From Alkalinema pantanalense (lineage in GTDB: Bacteria > Cyanobacteriota > Cyanobacteriia > Leptolyngbyales > Leptolyngbyaceae): a DNA stretch of 64,000 bases. Below are positions 8,305-18,313 of this stretch, in pieces. The notes under the pieces were generated by a model that was not told where the DNA came from, searched no databases, and was given only the letters and a program-made list of their open reading frames with translations. A program made the position numbers and the translations under genes. Positions within the stretch are counted from its first letter, which is position 1. Every line of letters starts with the position of its first letter. The stretch lies in contig NZ_JBLZFX010000001.1 of assembly GCF_050753345.1 (NCBI RefSeq), positions 107,079 through 171,078 of the forward strand, given 5' to 3'.

Positions 8305-10692
8305 ATGACGCACTTAAATCGCAGACAGCTTCTGATCTTTTTTGGGGCAAGCGCGGTCACGACTGCCTTGGCTCCCACGGCCTTGAATCGCTTTTTAGGG
8401 GGGACGGATGTCGTCCTCGCAGCCGAAAAGCTCCTAGGCTTTACCCCGGTTCGTGTTCCCCATTCCCTGCCGATTTTCAAGGAAACCCCAACCTATTTGG
8501 CTTCCTCGATCGGAGTCGGTTCCACGTTGCCTAAGGCGACTGCGTTTGAACAACTCCACTTAAATGCCTACTCTCCGATCGACGATGTCGTCGTCCCCCC
8601 CGAGTACGAGCGCTACGTGATTGTCAGTTGGGGCGATCGGGTCTTCCCGAACCCAGAAGAGTACTTTGGTTACAACTGTGACTACACGGGCTATGTGCCT
8701 ATTCGCGAAGAAGAAGAAGGCTGGCTGTGGGTAAACCATGAGTACGTCAGCTATCCCATGTCCCGCTTTGCGCCGGATACTCCAGCGGATGTTAAAGATA
8801 CCAGCCTATATCCTGAATCCGCTCCAGTTGTCTTGGGCAAAGATTTCCCCAATACCCTCGATCTCACCCTGCGGGGAGAATTCCTCTATAACCTGGGTGG
8901 CTCGATCGTCCGCATCAAAAAGCAGAACGATCGGTATCAACCCGTCAGCGATCGTAAAAATCGGCGGATCCATGGTCTATCGGGCCTAGGCATTAACGCT
9001 AGCCGCAAAGACAGCTACGCCAGCATCACCGGCTGGGGGACAAAGTCCTACCAAAAGGGCGATCAAAACTACCTGATCGGGACAGGCCCAGCCGTTAAGG
9101 AAGTCTTTGAAGCGGTCAATGCCGACGGATTGGGCAACCGCATTATTGGCACGGCCTACAACTGCTCCGGCGGAACTACCCCCTGGGGCACGGTTGTGTC
9201 TGCTGAGGAAAATTTCCAGGGCAGTGCTGATTTCTTTATCGGGGTGACGGAATCGGTCAAACCCAACGGCAGCCAAACCAGCTACACCGCAGGCACGACG
9301 GGGGCTGAGTTTGGTTTGGTGGGTGAAAAATACGGTTGGATGGTGGAAATCGATCCCGCCGACCCCAACTTCCGTCCTCGTAAACACACGGCTCTGGGAC
9401 GCTTCCGCCACGAAAACATCACCGTGCGGGCTGAGGCAGGTCGTAAGCTGGTGGCCTACATGGGCGACGATCGGCGTGGGGGCCACACCTGGAAATTCGT
9501 CAGCAACAGCACCGTCAGCAATGCCAAGAGCAAAGCCAACAGCCGCCTATTTGAAAATGGTGTGCTCTACGTTGCAAAGTTTAATCCTCCCAGCAATTCC
9601 CGCCGACCGGATGAGGGCACTGGCGAATGGATTCCCCTCACCTTGCAGACCCCGACCAATCCGATTTCTCCCAGTGTTTTGTCCAGCGTTGAATTCCAAG
9701 CCCTCGGAGCCGCCCAACGCAACGGTCGTTTGCCCTTGCCTCGCCGGAATGGGATCGCTGGACAAACTAGCGATGGCGGCACCTTCAACTGCGAGCGTAC
9801 CAACGAAGCCACCGCCCTTCCCGGTTATCGGAATAAAACCTTGGCGAACTTCTACACCTCCCAAGGGGCTGTGCTGTGCGATGCATTTCTCGCCGCTAAT
9901 TTAGTCGGTGGAACCCCAACAGCCCGTCCAGAGGATTTGGAAATCAATCCCAAGAATCCCCGCGAAGTCTTCATTGCCTATACCGATGGCGCACCGGGCG
10001 GTGATGGCTATCCCGACTCCCGAATTTTTGTCGTCGCCAAGTACTCCGGCGGCAATAACGACACGCAGCAGTACGGTGGATTGTATAAGATTATCGAAGA
10101 CAGTGCAGACAGCACAGGCCGCACCTTTAAGTGGAAACGGTTGGAACAAGGCGGAGAAGCGGGTTCGATCGATGGCGCAGGCTTCGCTAACGTAGACAAC
10201 CTTGCCTTTGACCAGAAAGGCAACATCTGGGGCGTGACCGACATGTCCACAGGGCTGCACAATGGCTTTGAGACCGGGGCTGCGGGCAAGCCGACAGACA
10301 TTAGCCATGCGCCATCGGGTAACGTTGGCAATTTGGTGGGTGTTTTTGGTAATAACTGGCTGTTCTATATTCCCCTCAAGGGACAACATGCGGGACAGGT
10401 CGTGCCCTTTGCCTATGGCCCGCCCCGCTGCGAAATGACTGGCCCAACCTTTGTGGGTAATACGCTGATTCTCTCGGTGCAACATCCCGGCGAAGATTGC
10501 CCTTACCAACCGCAGGTGAATTTGAATCGATCGGTGGAAATGTTGGCATTGAATGGGTCGATCGTTTACCAGAACCGTACGGTACCGCGCGGCAGTAACT
10601 GGCCCAGCAACCTGAAGGGTAACCCCAACGGAGCACCCAAACCTTCTGTCATCGGAATTCGGCCTAAAAAATCGGGATCGAAATTCGTTTAA
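8305..10692 (+). CDS. phoX: PhoX-family alkaline phosphatase (DUF839), Tat-exported
   Basis: PhoX enzymes are iron/calcium-dependent phosphomonoesterases that release phosphate from organic esters outside the cytoplasm under phosphate starvation. The 795-residue product starts with a twin-arginine signal (MTHLNRRQLLIFFGASAVTT), expected for PhoX because its metal cofactor is loaded before export. Family motifs are present: NCSGGTTPWGTVVSAEENF, which holds the conserved metal-site Cys and Glu residues, and GRFRHENITV. Length is typical of long cyanobacterial PhoX. ATG 8305 is preferred over the TTG at 8299 because it starts directly before the RR motif. A weak Pho box lies upstream and a strong terminator about 180 bp downstream. 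The gene appears monocistronic. Confidence 0.92.
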   Translation: MTHLNRRQLLIFFGASAVTTALAPTALNRFLGGTDVVLAAEKLLGFTPVRVPHSLPIFKETPTYLASSIGVGSTLPKATAFEQLHLNAYSPIDDVVVPPEYERYVIVSWGDRVFPNPEEYFGYNCDYTGYVPIREEEEGWLWVNHEYVSYPMSRFAPDTPADVKDTSLYPESAPVVLGKDFPNTLDLTLRGEFLYNLGGSIVRIKKQNDRYQPVSDRKNRRIHGLSGLGINASRKDSYASITGWGTKSYQKGDQNYLIGTGPAVKEVFEAVNADGLGNRIIGTAYNCSGGTTPWGTVVSAEENFQGSADFFIGVTESVKPNGSQTSYTAGTTGAEFGLVGEKYGWMVEIDPADPNFRPRKHTALGRFRHENITVRAEAGRKLVAYMGDDRRGGHTWKFVSNSTVSNAKSKANSRLFENGVLYVAKFNPPSNSRRPDEGTGEWIPLTLQTPTNPISPSVLSSVEFQALGAAQRNGRLPLPRRNGIAGQTSDGGTFNCERTNEATALPGYRNKTLANFYTSQGAVLCDAFLAANLVGGTPTARPEDLEINPKNPREVFIAYTDGAPGGDGYPDSRIFVVAKYSGGNNDTQQYGGLYKIIEDSADSTGRTFKWKRLEQGGEAGSIDGAGFANVDNLAFDQKGNIWGVTDMSTGLHNGFETGAAGKPTDISHAPSGNVGNLVGVFGNNWLFYIPLKGQHAGQVVPFAYGPPRCEMTGPTFVGNTLILSVQHPGEDCPYQPQVNLNRSVEMLALNGSIVYQNRTVPRGSNWPSNLKGNPNGAPKPSVIGIRPKKSGSKFV

Positions 10693-10874
10693 GCTTTGCT
10701 GTTTAAGCTTTAAGAGAATAGTAATGGGGTTCCGCCAAACGACTGAACTTTTGGTAGGCCACCTAGTCATCTTCACTTTTGGCTTAACTTGGGCAACTTA
10801 AATTTAAGCCTCCTGCAAAACAGGGTTGCCATCACAACCATTGCACGGGGGTTATATCACTTGCTCAATCACAT

Positions 10875-10909
10875 GGGATAGGTGCCACTGGCACTTATCC
10901 CTCTTTTTT
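10875..10909 (+). terminator. Rho-independent terminator after phoX
   Basis: A 12-bp stem (GGGATAGGTGCC pairing with GGCACTTATCCC, one G-U) with a 3-nt loop is followed directly by a T-rich run (TCTTTTTT). The long 3' distance from the phoX stop (10692) leaves an untranslated region of about 180 bp. Confidence 0.8.
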
Positions 10910-10970
10910 GGCGTCTGGGGGTACGAAAGGAATGCTCGCTTGTAGAATATTAGCGACTGCTCAGTATTCG

Positions 10971-11015
10971 TGACGGCTCAGTATTGATGACTGCGTCGTC
11001 AATACTGAGCCGTCA
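10971..11015. repeat. 21-bp-arm inverted repeat with 3-nt loop
   Basis: The left arm TGACGGCTCAGTATTGATGA plus C is complementary to the right arm, with a single G-U position, around the loop TGC. A partial copy of the arm (CTCAGTATTCGTGAC) precedes it by about 17 bp. No T-run follows, so a simple terminator is unlikely. It may be a palindromic repeat element or a cruciform. It lies in the 463-bp gap between phoX and the NACHT gene (10693-11155), where the only other features are the terminator and a 16-bp duplication at 11089-11120. Confidence 0.8.
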
Positions 11016-11155
11016 AATTTGCGCTGCGTGGCTATTGGAATGATTAATAGATTTTCTGAATCAGAGATTGTTTAAGATATTTCGACCATCTGGATTGAAG
11101 CTAATCTGGACTGAAGCTAAAAAATGAGTGATGTTGTGAGCTGAAGCGGAATGTA

Positions 11156-13288
11156 ATGGGTGTGTGGCCAAGTACGATCGGCAGTGAACTAAGCCTTGTC
11201 CTGTGGCAGAGGGAGGGCTGGCTACTTGCGAGTGCAGATTCGTCCTTGCCCACTTGGCTAGAGCAACTATTACAAAATTCGCCCTTAGGTTCTGTGGTGG
11301 GAACGTTTGTAGCCTTGGCAGGCGCACTTACGTTTTTATCTACACAGACGGAAACGATTCAAAAGTTAATTGAGTCTTGGCGGACGATCGCGGGATTTTT
11401 TCGATCGCCTACACAATCGAATCCCCCGATCGACACCACCGAAAATCGGCGGCGATTTTTGCGAGTCCTAAAAAGTGAAATTGCCCGCCGTCGCCAGGAT
11501 TCGCTGCACAATTTGGTTGTGATTGACCTAATGCTGCAAGATCAGCCTGAGCAAGTCGGGCGGCTCCAACTTCCAGAGTTAGCCATTCCCCAGGAATCTC
11601 AGGTGGAGCGCACTCTGCAAATCGGCAATCAACCGGCTGTCGCGATCGCCAATGTGCGGACGTTGTTTGATGTATTTAATCAAGTGGACATTGATGGGAA
11701 ATTGCTAATTCTAGGGAAACCGGGTTCAGGCAAAACGACAGAAATTCTCAAATTTGCCGCCGAGTTAATCGATCGGGCCGAAGCGGATGCTACCGCTGCC
11801 CTTCCTGTAATCCTAGAACTTTCGTCTTGGCGCGACGAAGGCACCCCGATCGCCCATTGGATGATAGGTCAACTGAAAAAACAATATAACGTACCGTTGC
11901 CCGTGGCCCAGCAATGGTTACAGGATGAACAACTCGTCTTGCTGTTGGATGGACTCAATGAATTGGGTTTGGTACAGCAGGTTAAATGCATTCGAGCCAT
12001 TAATCAATTTTTGGCAGAAACCGCCTATCCTCACTTTATTGTTTGCTGTCGGGAAGAGGAATATCAAGCGGGGGAGGCCAAACTATCGCGGTTGAATGGA
12101 GCGATATATTTGCAACCTTTAACGGATACACAAATATATCAATACTTGCAGCAGGTTAATCGCATTAGCCTCTGGGATAACATTCAACATTCCGGAGAAC
12201 TGATGGAACTTGCCAGAATTCCGTTATTACTCACGATGATGGTCGCAGTATACCAAGGGCGAACGATTCGTAAACCCCAGGAGTTATTTGATTTATATAT
12301 TGAACAGCGCTTTAGTCAAGCGATCGTAAAAGCCCAGTATCCAGCAGGGAAAGAGCCATCCCGTAGCCAAACTCGGCAATATTTAATTTGGCTGGCACGA
12401 CAACTGAAAGCCCAATCTAAACCGGAATTGTTAATTGAGCGCATTCAGCCCAGTTGGTTAGGACGACCCCGCGCGCGACTATGGTATCGATTAAGTTGTG
12501 GCGTAATCATCGGACTGTTGTATTTGATGATCACTTGGCTAGTCCTCTGGCAGCTAGGGTTTGGGTCTGCGGGCCGGGTCTTTGGGGTGATGGTTGCCGG
12601 GATGGTTGGATTTCTCTACGGAGTCTATAGCCGTGAGGATTTGCACCACTGGCTCTTACAATTTAAGGTGTTGCAGCCCCTCATAGAACTGTTGGACAAT
12701 GAGGAAATTGAACCGATTCAACTAGGTTGGTCGTGGGAGCGAGCTCGATCGGGAACGATTGCAGGCTCAATGATTGGCTTGCTGCTAGGCACGATCGTGA
12801 TTGTTTTCTTTTCCTATAAGGACTTCTTGGTCAAAGGTTTAGTATGGGGACTCTCCTTCGCAGGGAGTTATGGATTATTGATTGGCCTAGTCTCCGGTTT
12901 ACAAGCGGGGATTCATACCAGTAATGAGCCCAATCAAGGCATGCGAGAGTCAGCCAGGAATGCGCTCACGATGTTTTTGATCGGGGTTCCGATGGGAATG
13001 ATTCTGGCGACGATCGGTCTATTTTTACCCACCTCCCAAGTAGATTTATACCTCAATTTCTGGTTGGGAATGGGGTGCGGCTTATTTTCAGCCGTCTTAA
13101 CCGGCGGACTCCCTTGTATTCAACATTTTGTGTTGCGAGTTTTGCTCTGGCGCAGTGGCATGATGCCGTGGAACTATGCCCGGTTTCTGAACTATGCCCA
13201 CGACCTACGGTTAATGCAGCGGGTCGGGGGGCGTTATCGATTTATCCATGAGCTGTTACGGGAACACTTTGCTCAGATGCGTTCATAG
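11156..13288 (+). CDS. membrane-anchored NACHT-domain NTPase
   Basis: This is a STAND/NACHT-type ATPase of 710 residues. An N-terminal hydrophobic helix (about 42-62) is followed by a NACHT domain with Walker A LGKPGSGKTTE near 186 and Walker B LVLLLDGLNELG near 261, where the small-residue position after the Asp is typical of NACHT. A winged-helix-like region follows, and the C-terminal third carries about six hydrophobic segments (447-470, 475-497, 533-555, 562-585, 602-625, 635-660), ending with a basic region (RYRFIHELLREHF). No WD40, TPR or other sensor repeats are present. In bacteria, NACHT proteins include antiphage factors, but many cyanobacterial ones have no known role. It is convergent with the large kinase gene. 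Membrane localisation is inferred from the helices. Confidence 0.88.
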   Translation: MGVWPSTIGSELSLVLWQREGWLLASADSSLPTWLEQLLQNSPLGSVVGTFVALAGALTFLSTQTETIQKLIESWRTIAGFFRSPTQSNPPIDTTENRRRFLRVLKSEIARRRQDSLHNLVVIDLMLQDQPEQVGRLQLPELAIPQESQVERTLQIGNQPAVAIANVRTLFDVFNQVDIDGKLLILGKPGSGKTTEILKFAAELIDRAEADATAALPVILELSSWRDEGTPIAHWMIGQLKKQYNVPLPVAQQWLQDEQLVLLLDGLNELGLVQQVKCIRAINQFLAETAYPHFIVCCREEEYQAGEAKLSRLNGAIYLQPLTDTQIYQYLQQVNRISLWDNIQHSGELMELARIPLLLTMMVAVYQGRTIRKPQELFDLYIEQRFSQAIVKAQYPAGKEPSRSQTRQYLIWLARQLKAQSKPELLIERIQPSWLGRPRARLWYRLSCGVIIGLLYLMITWLVLWQLGFGSAGRVFGVMVAGMVGFLYGVYSREDLHHWLLQFKVLQPLIELLDNEEIEPIQLGWSWERARSGTIAGSMIGLLLGTIVIVFFSYKDFLVKGLVWGLSFAGSYGLLIGLVSGLQAGIHTSNEPNQGMRESARNALTMFLIGVPMGMILATIGLFLPTSQVDLYLNFWLGMGCGLFSAVLTGGLPCIQHFVLRVLLWRSGMMPWNYARFLNYAHDLRLMQRVGGRYRFIHELLREHFAQMRS

Positions 13289-13446
13289 TGCCTAGAATTG
13301 CTCAACGCCATTCATTTCATCGGACTGAGTTCAGAGACACTGATCCCAACACCCAACCCCAAAAAACAGCACCGCAACCCTAGAATTCATTACGATCGAA
13401 ATCATAGTTGGCTAAGCTTCATCTCCCGAATCATTCATGTCCTTCT

Positions 13447-16400
13447 CTACAAATCAAAGACATCATGATTCCCTTGGACAAGATAATGAACACTGTACAA
13501 TAGATTTTCTAAGGTATATGGCTTTTCTAAAAACAGCCGAGCCCCCACCGCCAATGCCGCTTCTCGGTGAGAGGATAATCCACTGACAGCAACGATGACT
13601 GCCTGCGGATTCATGCTTTTCAGAACTCGAATTGCTGTGATTCCATCCATATCTGGCATCATGATGTCAATAATAATAACTTTCACTTCATTACGATGTT
13701 GTGTATAGAGTTCGATCGCGTCTATTCCGTTGTTGGCGACTAAGGTGTTGTATTGATAATGTTCCAAGGACGCTCGAGTAGCTTGCTGTACAGGAATATC
13801 GTCTTCCACAATTAGCACCAATTCTCCCTCGCCCTCTGGACAGATTTCCACAGAACTTCGGGTTTCCAGGGTAGATTCGATCGCAGGTAAGTACAGCTTA
13901 AACTGACTGCCTTCACCAACTTGGCTCGTCAGTTGTAAAAAACCGCCGTGGTTTTTGACGATCCCCAAGACCGTTGAAAGCCCTAAGCCAGTGCCCGAAC
14001 CGGGCTCTTTGGTCGTAAAGAAAGGATCAAAAATACGATCGCGAATTTCAGGCGGAATTCCCGTCCCGGTATCCGTGACTGTGAACAGGACATAATTCCC
14101 CACCTGACTATCCAAGGTCATCCGAGCAAAGATTTCATCCACATAAAAATTGTCCACGGATAGGGTGAGCACGCCGCCCTTGGGCATGGCATCCCGCGCA
14201 TTGACGCACAAATTCAACAAGACCTGATGCAGTTGGGTGGCATTGGCGGAAACCAGCGCTAACGGGGTATCCGGAATCTTCTGGTAAATTTCGATCGATT
14301 TTGGGAAGGTCGGTTGGATCACCTTAATCACGTCCTGCAACAGCGACACCACTTCAACGGGAGTCTGTTCTCCACCGGTGCTGCGGGTAAAGGTCAGAAT
14401 TTGTTGAATCATGTCTGCCCCCCGCCTCGCGCTATCTTCAACAATCTTGAGCATCTGTTGCGCTTGTTCTTCCTGTAAATTTAATGGTTTCAATTGTAAA
14501 AGCTTAGAAATCGCTAACACTGGCGTTAGTACATTATTCAAATCGTGGGCGATTCCACTTGCCAGCGTCCCTAAACTTTCTAGCCGTTGGGCTTGATAAA
14601 ACTGTGCTTCCAGCAATTTCTTTTCTGTAATATCCGTATCGACTGAAAGAATAGATTGTGGTTTTCCAGATTCATCTCGGATCAATGTCCAACGGGTTTC
14701 CACCGTAATTTGCTTTCCAGTTTTAATCGTATTGCAAACCTCCCCCTGCCATTGGCCAGTATCCGAAACCCGTTGCACGATGGTTTCAATTGAAGCAGAG
14801 TAATCTTGAAGCAGCTGATCAGCCTGCTGCCCGATCGCCTCTGCCGCCGTCCACCCGTACAAGCGCTCGGCTGCTGGATTCCAATAGAGAATTCGGTTAT
14901 TTAAATCCCGAACAAAAATGGCATCGGAGGCAATTTCTAACAAAGCCGCCTGTTCTCGGATTTTTTGTTCCGCTAATTTACGATCGGTAATATCGGTATG
15001 GGTACCAATTACCCGCAATGGCTTGCCATCGGCTGTCCATTCAATGACCTGACCCCGATCGAGAATCCATTTATAGCTACCATCATTACAACGCACTCGA
15101 TGCTCACTTTTGTAAATTGGAGTTTTGCCTTGAAAATGCTGGTTTAGATCCGCATAGCATTGCTCTTTATCCTCCGGATGCACCCGGCTCTCCCACTCGT
15201 CCAAGGTATTGCCAATTTCAGAATCCGCATACCCTAACATGGCTTTCCATTGATGGGAAAAGAAGACGGTATTCGTCTGAGCATCCCAGTCCCAAATGCC
15301 ATCACCAGATCCTTCTAGGGCAAATTGCCAACGGGCTTCGCTTTCTCGCAGGGCTTCTTCCACCAGTTTACGATCGGTGATATTGATCGCGGTTCCCACA
15401 ATCCGCACAATTTCGCCTTGGTCATTTCTAATGGGTGAGAGGGTTGTCAACGTCCAGATCCTTCGCCCATCAAGAATATTTTGCTCTTCGTAGGAAATAC
15501 TGGTATCGGATTGCAGACAACGCTCATAATTTTGCCGAAAGAATGCACCAATTTGGCTACCATAAGCCTCTTCCGGCGTTTTACCTTGGGAGTCCTGACT
15601 ACTAACGCCACCATACTGTTCTGCTAAGTGATTAAAGCCAGCGTAGTAAAAATCATTGTTCCGGACATCAATAGCAAAGATTGCTTCATTCGCACCATTG
15701 TAGACACTGCTGAGAAACGCTTCCCGCTGTTGCAGTTCAATTTCAATCCGTTTGCGATCGGTGATATTGCGACTTAAGGTGGCAAGGGCGATCGGTTCTT
15801 CATTTTCGTCTCGAATACAGACTACATTGTAAATCATCCATAACGCTTCTCCAGTTTGAAAATGGCGAAACCGAATTTCCACCTCTGCCCGTCCATCCCG
15901 CAAGACCTGGGGAAAAAAATTATTGATAATAAAATCTTGATCTTCGGGAAAGAAACAATCTCGTACAGAGAGGTTCTGGAGGAAGGCAACATCAGAAAGC
16001 CCAAGCATTTGTTTGGCTGCCGCATTCACGTAAAACGGAACCCAATCCATCCCACAGATGCCAATAAATTCCGAACTATTTTCAGCCAGCGCCACAAATT
16101 TTCTGACTTCTAGCTCCGCTTGTTTACGATCGGTGACATCCTCCGCAATGCCTCCGTAGCGATAGACTTGACCGAATTCATCCCGAATGGCAAAGCCCCA
16201 ATCCCAAATCCAGCGAACCGTGCCATCCGGCTGAATGATCCGATATTCCACAGCACTCGAGGAGCCTTGGCGCTGCTGTTGCAGTTTGGTTTGAACCCGA
16301 TCGAGATCGTCGGGATGAATGGACTCTAACCAGGAATCAGGATATTCGATCAGACTTTGGCGCGACCGACCCCAAACCGTTTCGTAGGCCGGACTTACAT

Positions 16401-17781
16401 AGAGATTATCAAGGGTCGTCGGATGGGCAATCCAAATTACCGCATGGCTATTTTCAGCAAACTGGCGAAAGATTTCCTCGCTTTCTTGGAGTTCTGTCTC
16501 CACCTGTTTACGATCGCTCACATCCCGCAAAATTGAAAGATGGCGACCGGGAATAAAATTGGCGATCGCGTTAAATTCAGTGGCTCTCGTTGTGCCATCA
16601 GGACGAAAAAGGCGAAACTCTCCCGAGAGTTGTCCAACCTGCAAAAACGTTTGCCAAACTTGAATGATATCCAAGCTGGGATCGGCAAAATTAGCCACAC
16701 TGGCGCGTAACAGTTCATCTTTTGTGACGCCAAATAACTGACAGGCCGCTGGATTGGCATCAAGATATCGCCCTTCATCATCGGCAATCAAAATCGCATC
16801 CAATGCATAATCAAATAATGCTTGCCATTGATCGTGTTGCTGTTGTAGGGATTGATTGGTCGCAGTCAGTTCAGTGGTGCGTTCTATCACCCTTTGTTCT
16901 AAGGCATCCCGAGCAATTTGTAATTGTTGTCGTTCTTGGGCGATCGTTTGATAGGCATCTTGCAATTCTTGATTTTTCTGGCGTAATTCCGCTTGAGTCG
17001 ATCGTAATTGTTCTAACGTTACCTGGAGTTGGGCATTGACGGCTTTTAATTCAGCAACTTGAGTCAGGGGGAGTTGATCGATCGCTGGGCCTCTCAACGG
17101 TGAGGCGTAGAGCGGATTCAATTGATAACCTTCTCTAGGTTTCGTTTTAATGAAATCCTTCGGTGCAGCAACGGCCATTAATTTTTTACGGAGTTCCTTA
17201 ATATGAACTCGTACCGCTTCCTCTCCGGGGGCCTCCACCGAACTCCAGGCATGATCTAAAATTGCCTTTGCATGGAATATTTTCTGAGGTTCCCGCAACA
17301 AAAGTTCCAGAATCGAATATTCCTTGGGTGTCACAGACAGAAGATTTGTGTCATAGGCGACTCGGTGACTACTGGGATCCAGAGATAACTTGCCCCAGGT
17401 GAGAACTGGCTGACTAGCTGAACTGCCTCGCCGGAGCAATGCCTGAATCCGAGCGATCAATTCTGCGACATCAAAGGGCTTAACAACATAATCATCCGCA
17501 CCAGCATTCAGGGCGATCGTCTTCTGCTGCACATCCGCTTGGCCCGTTAGTAGCAAAATCGGCTGCAGAAACCCCTGGGCGCGAAGCCGCTGACAAACAC
17601 CAACGCCATCCAACCGAGGCAACCCCAGATCCAGCAGGATCAAATCGTATTCAAAAGCCTCAGCCATTTCTAAGGCAGCTTCGCCATCAGTGGCTAAATC
17701 AACCGCGTAATGATGGCTGGTCAGCAATAGGTTCAAAGCTTGGGCAATGATGTATTCATCTTCAACCACTAGAATCTTCAT
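13447..17781 (-). CDS. fused response regulator / PAS / hybrid histidine kinase
   Basis: A 1444-residue signalling protein combines a complete OmpR-type regulator with a hybrid kinase. The order is: receiver (1-120, phospho-acceptor Asp51 in LLDLGLPR); winged-helix DNA-binding domain (about 126-220, VRVHIKELRKKL); coiled coil (about 235-305); six PAS domains, several ending in the DITDRK-type junction; HisKA with His near 1076 (GIAHDLNNVLTP); HATPase with DTGTGIPPE and GTGLGLSTV; and a C-terminal receiver (about 1315-1440, Asp in IIIDIMMPD). No membrane helix is seen, so it is cytosolic. It may sense redox or small ligands through PAS and act on DNA itself. The cognate target is unknown. The start at 17781 matches the receiver's normal first residues. 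Confidence 0.93.
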   Translation of the reverse strand: MKILVVEDEYIIAQALNLLLTSHHYAVDLATDGEAALEMAEAFEYDLILLDLGLPRLDGVGVCQRLRAQGFLQPILLLTGQADVQQKTIALNAGADDYVVKPFDVAELIARIQALLRRGSSASQPVLTWGKLSLDPSSHRVAYDTNLLSVTPKEYSILELLLREPQKIFHAKAILDHAWSSVEAPGEEAVRVHIKELRKKLMAVAAPKDFIKTKPREGYQLNPLYASPLRGPAIDQLPLTQVAELKAVNAQLQVTLEQLRSTQAELRQKNQELQDAYQTIAQERQQLQIARDALEQRVIERTTELTATNQSLQQQHDQWQALFDYALDAILIADDEGRYLDANPAACQLFGVTKDELLRASVANFADPSLDIIQVWQTFLQVGQLSGEFRLFRPDGTTRATEFNAIANFIPGRHLSILRDVSDRKQVETELQESEEIFRQFAENSHAVIWIAHPTTLDNLYVSPAYETVWGRSRQSLIEYPDSWLESIHPDDLDRVQTKLQQQRQGSSSAVEYRIIQPDGTVRWIWDWGFAIRDEFGQVYRYGGIAEDVTDRKQAELEVRKFVALAENSSEFIGICGMDWVPFYVNAAAKQMLGLSDVAFLQNLSVRDCFFPEDQDFIINNFFPQVLRDGRAEVEIRFRHFQTGEALWMIYNVVCIRDENEEPIALATLSRNITDRKRIEIELQQREAFLSSVYNGANEAIFAIDVRNNDFYYAGFNHLAEQYGGVSSQDSQGKTPEEAYGSQIGAFFRQNYERCLQSDTSISYEEQNILDGRRIWTLTTLSPIRNDQGEIVRIVGTAINITDRKLVEEALRESEARWQFALEGSGDGIWDWDAQTNTVFFSHQWKAMLGYADSEIGNTLDEWESRVHPEDKEQCYADLNQHFQGKTPIYKSEHRVRCNDGSYKWILDRGQVIEWTADGKPLRVIGTHTDITDRKLAEQKIREQAALLEIASDAIFVRDLNNRILYWNPAAERLYGWTAAEAIGQQADQLLQDYSASIETIVQRVSDTGQWQGEVCNTIKTGKQITVETRWTLIRDESGKPQSILSVDTDITEKKLLEAQFYQAQRLESLGTLASGIAHDLNNVLTPVLAISKLLQLKPLNLQEEQAQQMLKIVEDSARRGADMIQQILTFTRSTGGEQTPVEVVSLLQDVIKVIQPTFPKSIEIYQKIPDTPLALVSANATQLHQVLLNLCVNARDAMPKGGVLTLSVDNFYVDEIFARMTLDSQVGNYVLFTVTDTGTGIPPEIRDRIFDPFFTTKEPGSGTGLGLSTVLGIVKNHGGFLQLTSQVGEGSQFKLYLPAIESTLETRSSVEICPEGEGELVLIVEDDIPVQQATRASLEHYQYNTLVANNGIDAIELYTQHRNEVKVIIIDIMMPDMDGITAIRVLKSMNPQAVIVAVSGLSSHREAALAVGARLFLEKPYTLENLLYSVHYLVQGNHDVFDL

Positions 17782-18313
17782 CCTTACCCCCCAGATCTAG
17801 TACTCTAGAGCAGCATTTTGCAAAGCTTTTTCCGGTAACTGCTGTAATTTCCTCAGCTTCAATTACTTTCTGGAATCCTTACTTTCAGAATAACTTAATT
17901 ATTAGACCTGTTGGGATATAACGAAGAAAATCGCTGAAATAATGCTTACACAGCTTGAGTTTCAAGCATTTTTACCAGAAGTCGTTGAAACGCTTACCTG
18001 AAGCGGGTTTTGAGAGTCTTTCGTCTTATTACCCAACAAGTCGATTTTTCTTGCTAGATTAAGATCGTTAATTTTCGCACTCCTCACAGTTTCTTTACAA
18101 CTCATCTTTCATACTACTGAGGAAAGTTCAGCCGTAATTTGGAGTTCTTTGCCTTCTGAAAAACCAGATGATGGCTGAATTTGACTCCCCTAGCTCCAGA
18201 CCTTCTCCCAAGCGGTAGAAGCCCCGATACGTTGATACTTTTTCTCTTGCCAGCAAGGAGAAGGTCTCTTCTTACAGCTAGTATGACCTCATTCAAAAAC
18301 AGAGGGATGGATA
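17782..18313. other. 532-bp intergenic region between divergent signalling genes
   Basis: No gene is visible. The segment separates the large kinase (minus) from a PAS protein (plus) and probably carries both promoters. A dispersed inverted pair AGACCTTCTCC / GGAGAAGGTCT (near 18197 and 18259) brackets a segment beginning AGCGGTAGAAGCCCC. The nature of that hairpin is unknown. Confidence 0.45.

Noticed and set aside
9901..10776. 291-codon frame opposite phoX
   Set aside because: It lies entirely antisense to well-supported PhoX coding sequence and shows no family motif.
18076..18092. ACTCCTCACAG, close to the Yfr1 single-stranded motif
   Set aside because: One base differs, and neither the 5' hairpin nor a 3' terminator hairpin is present beside it.
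18190..18275. Possible relic of an IS200/IS605-type element end
   Set aside because: Only a short inverted pair and a resemblance of AGCGGTAGAAGCCCC; no TnpA/TnpB coding sequence is near.
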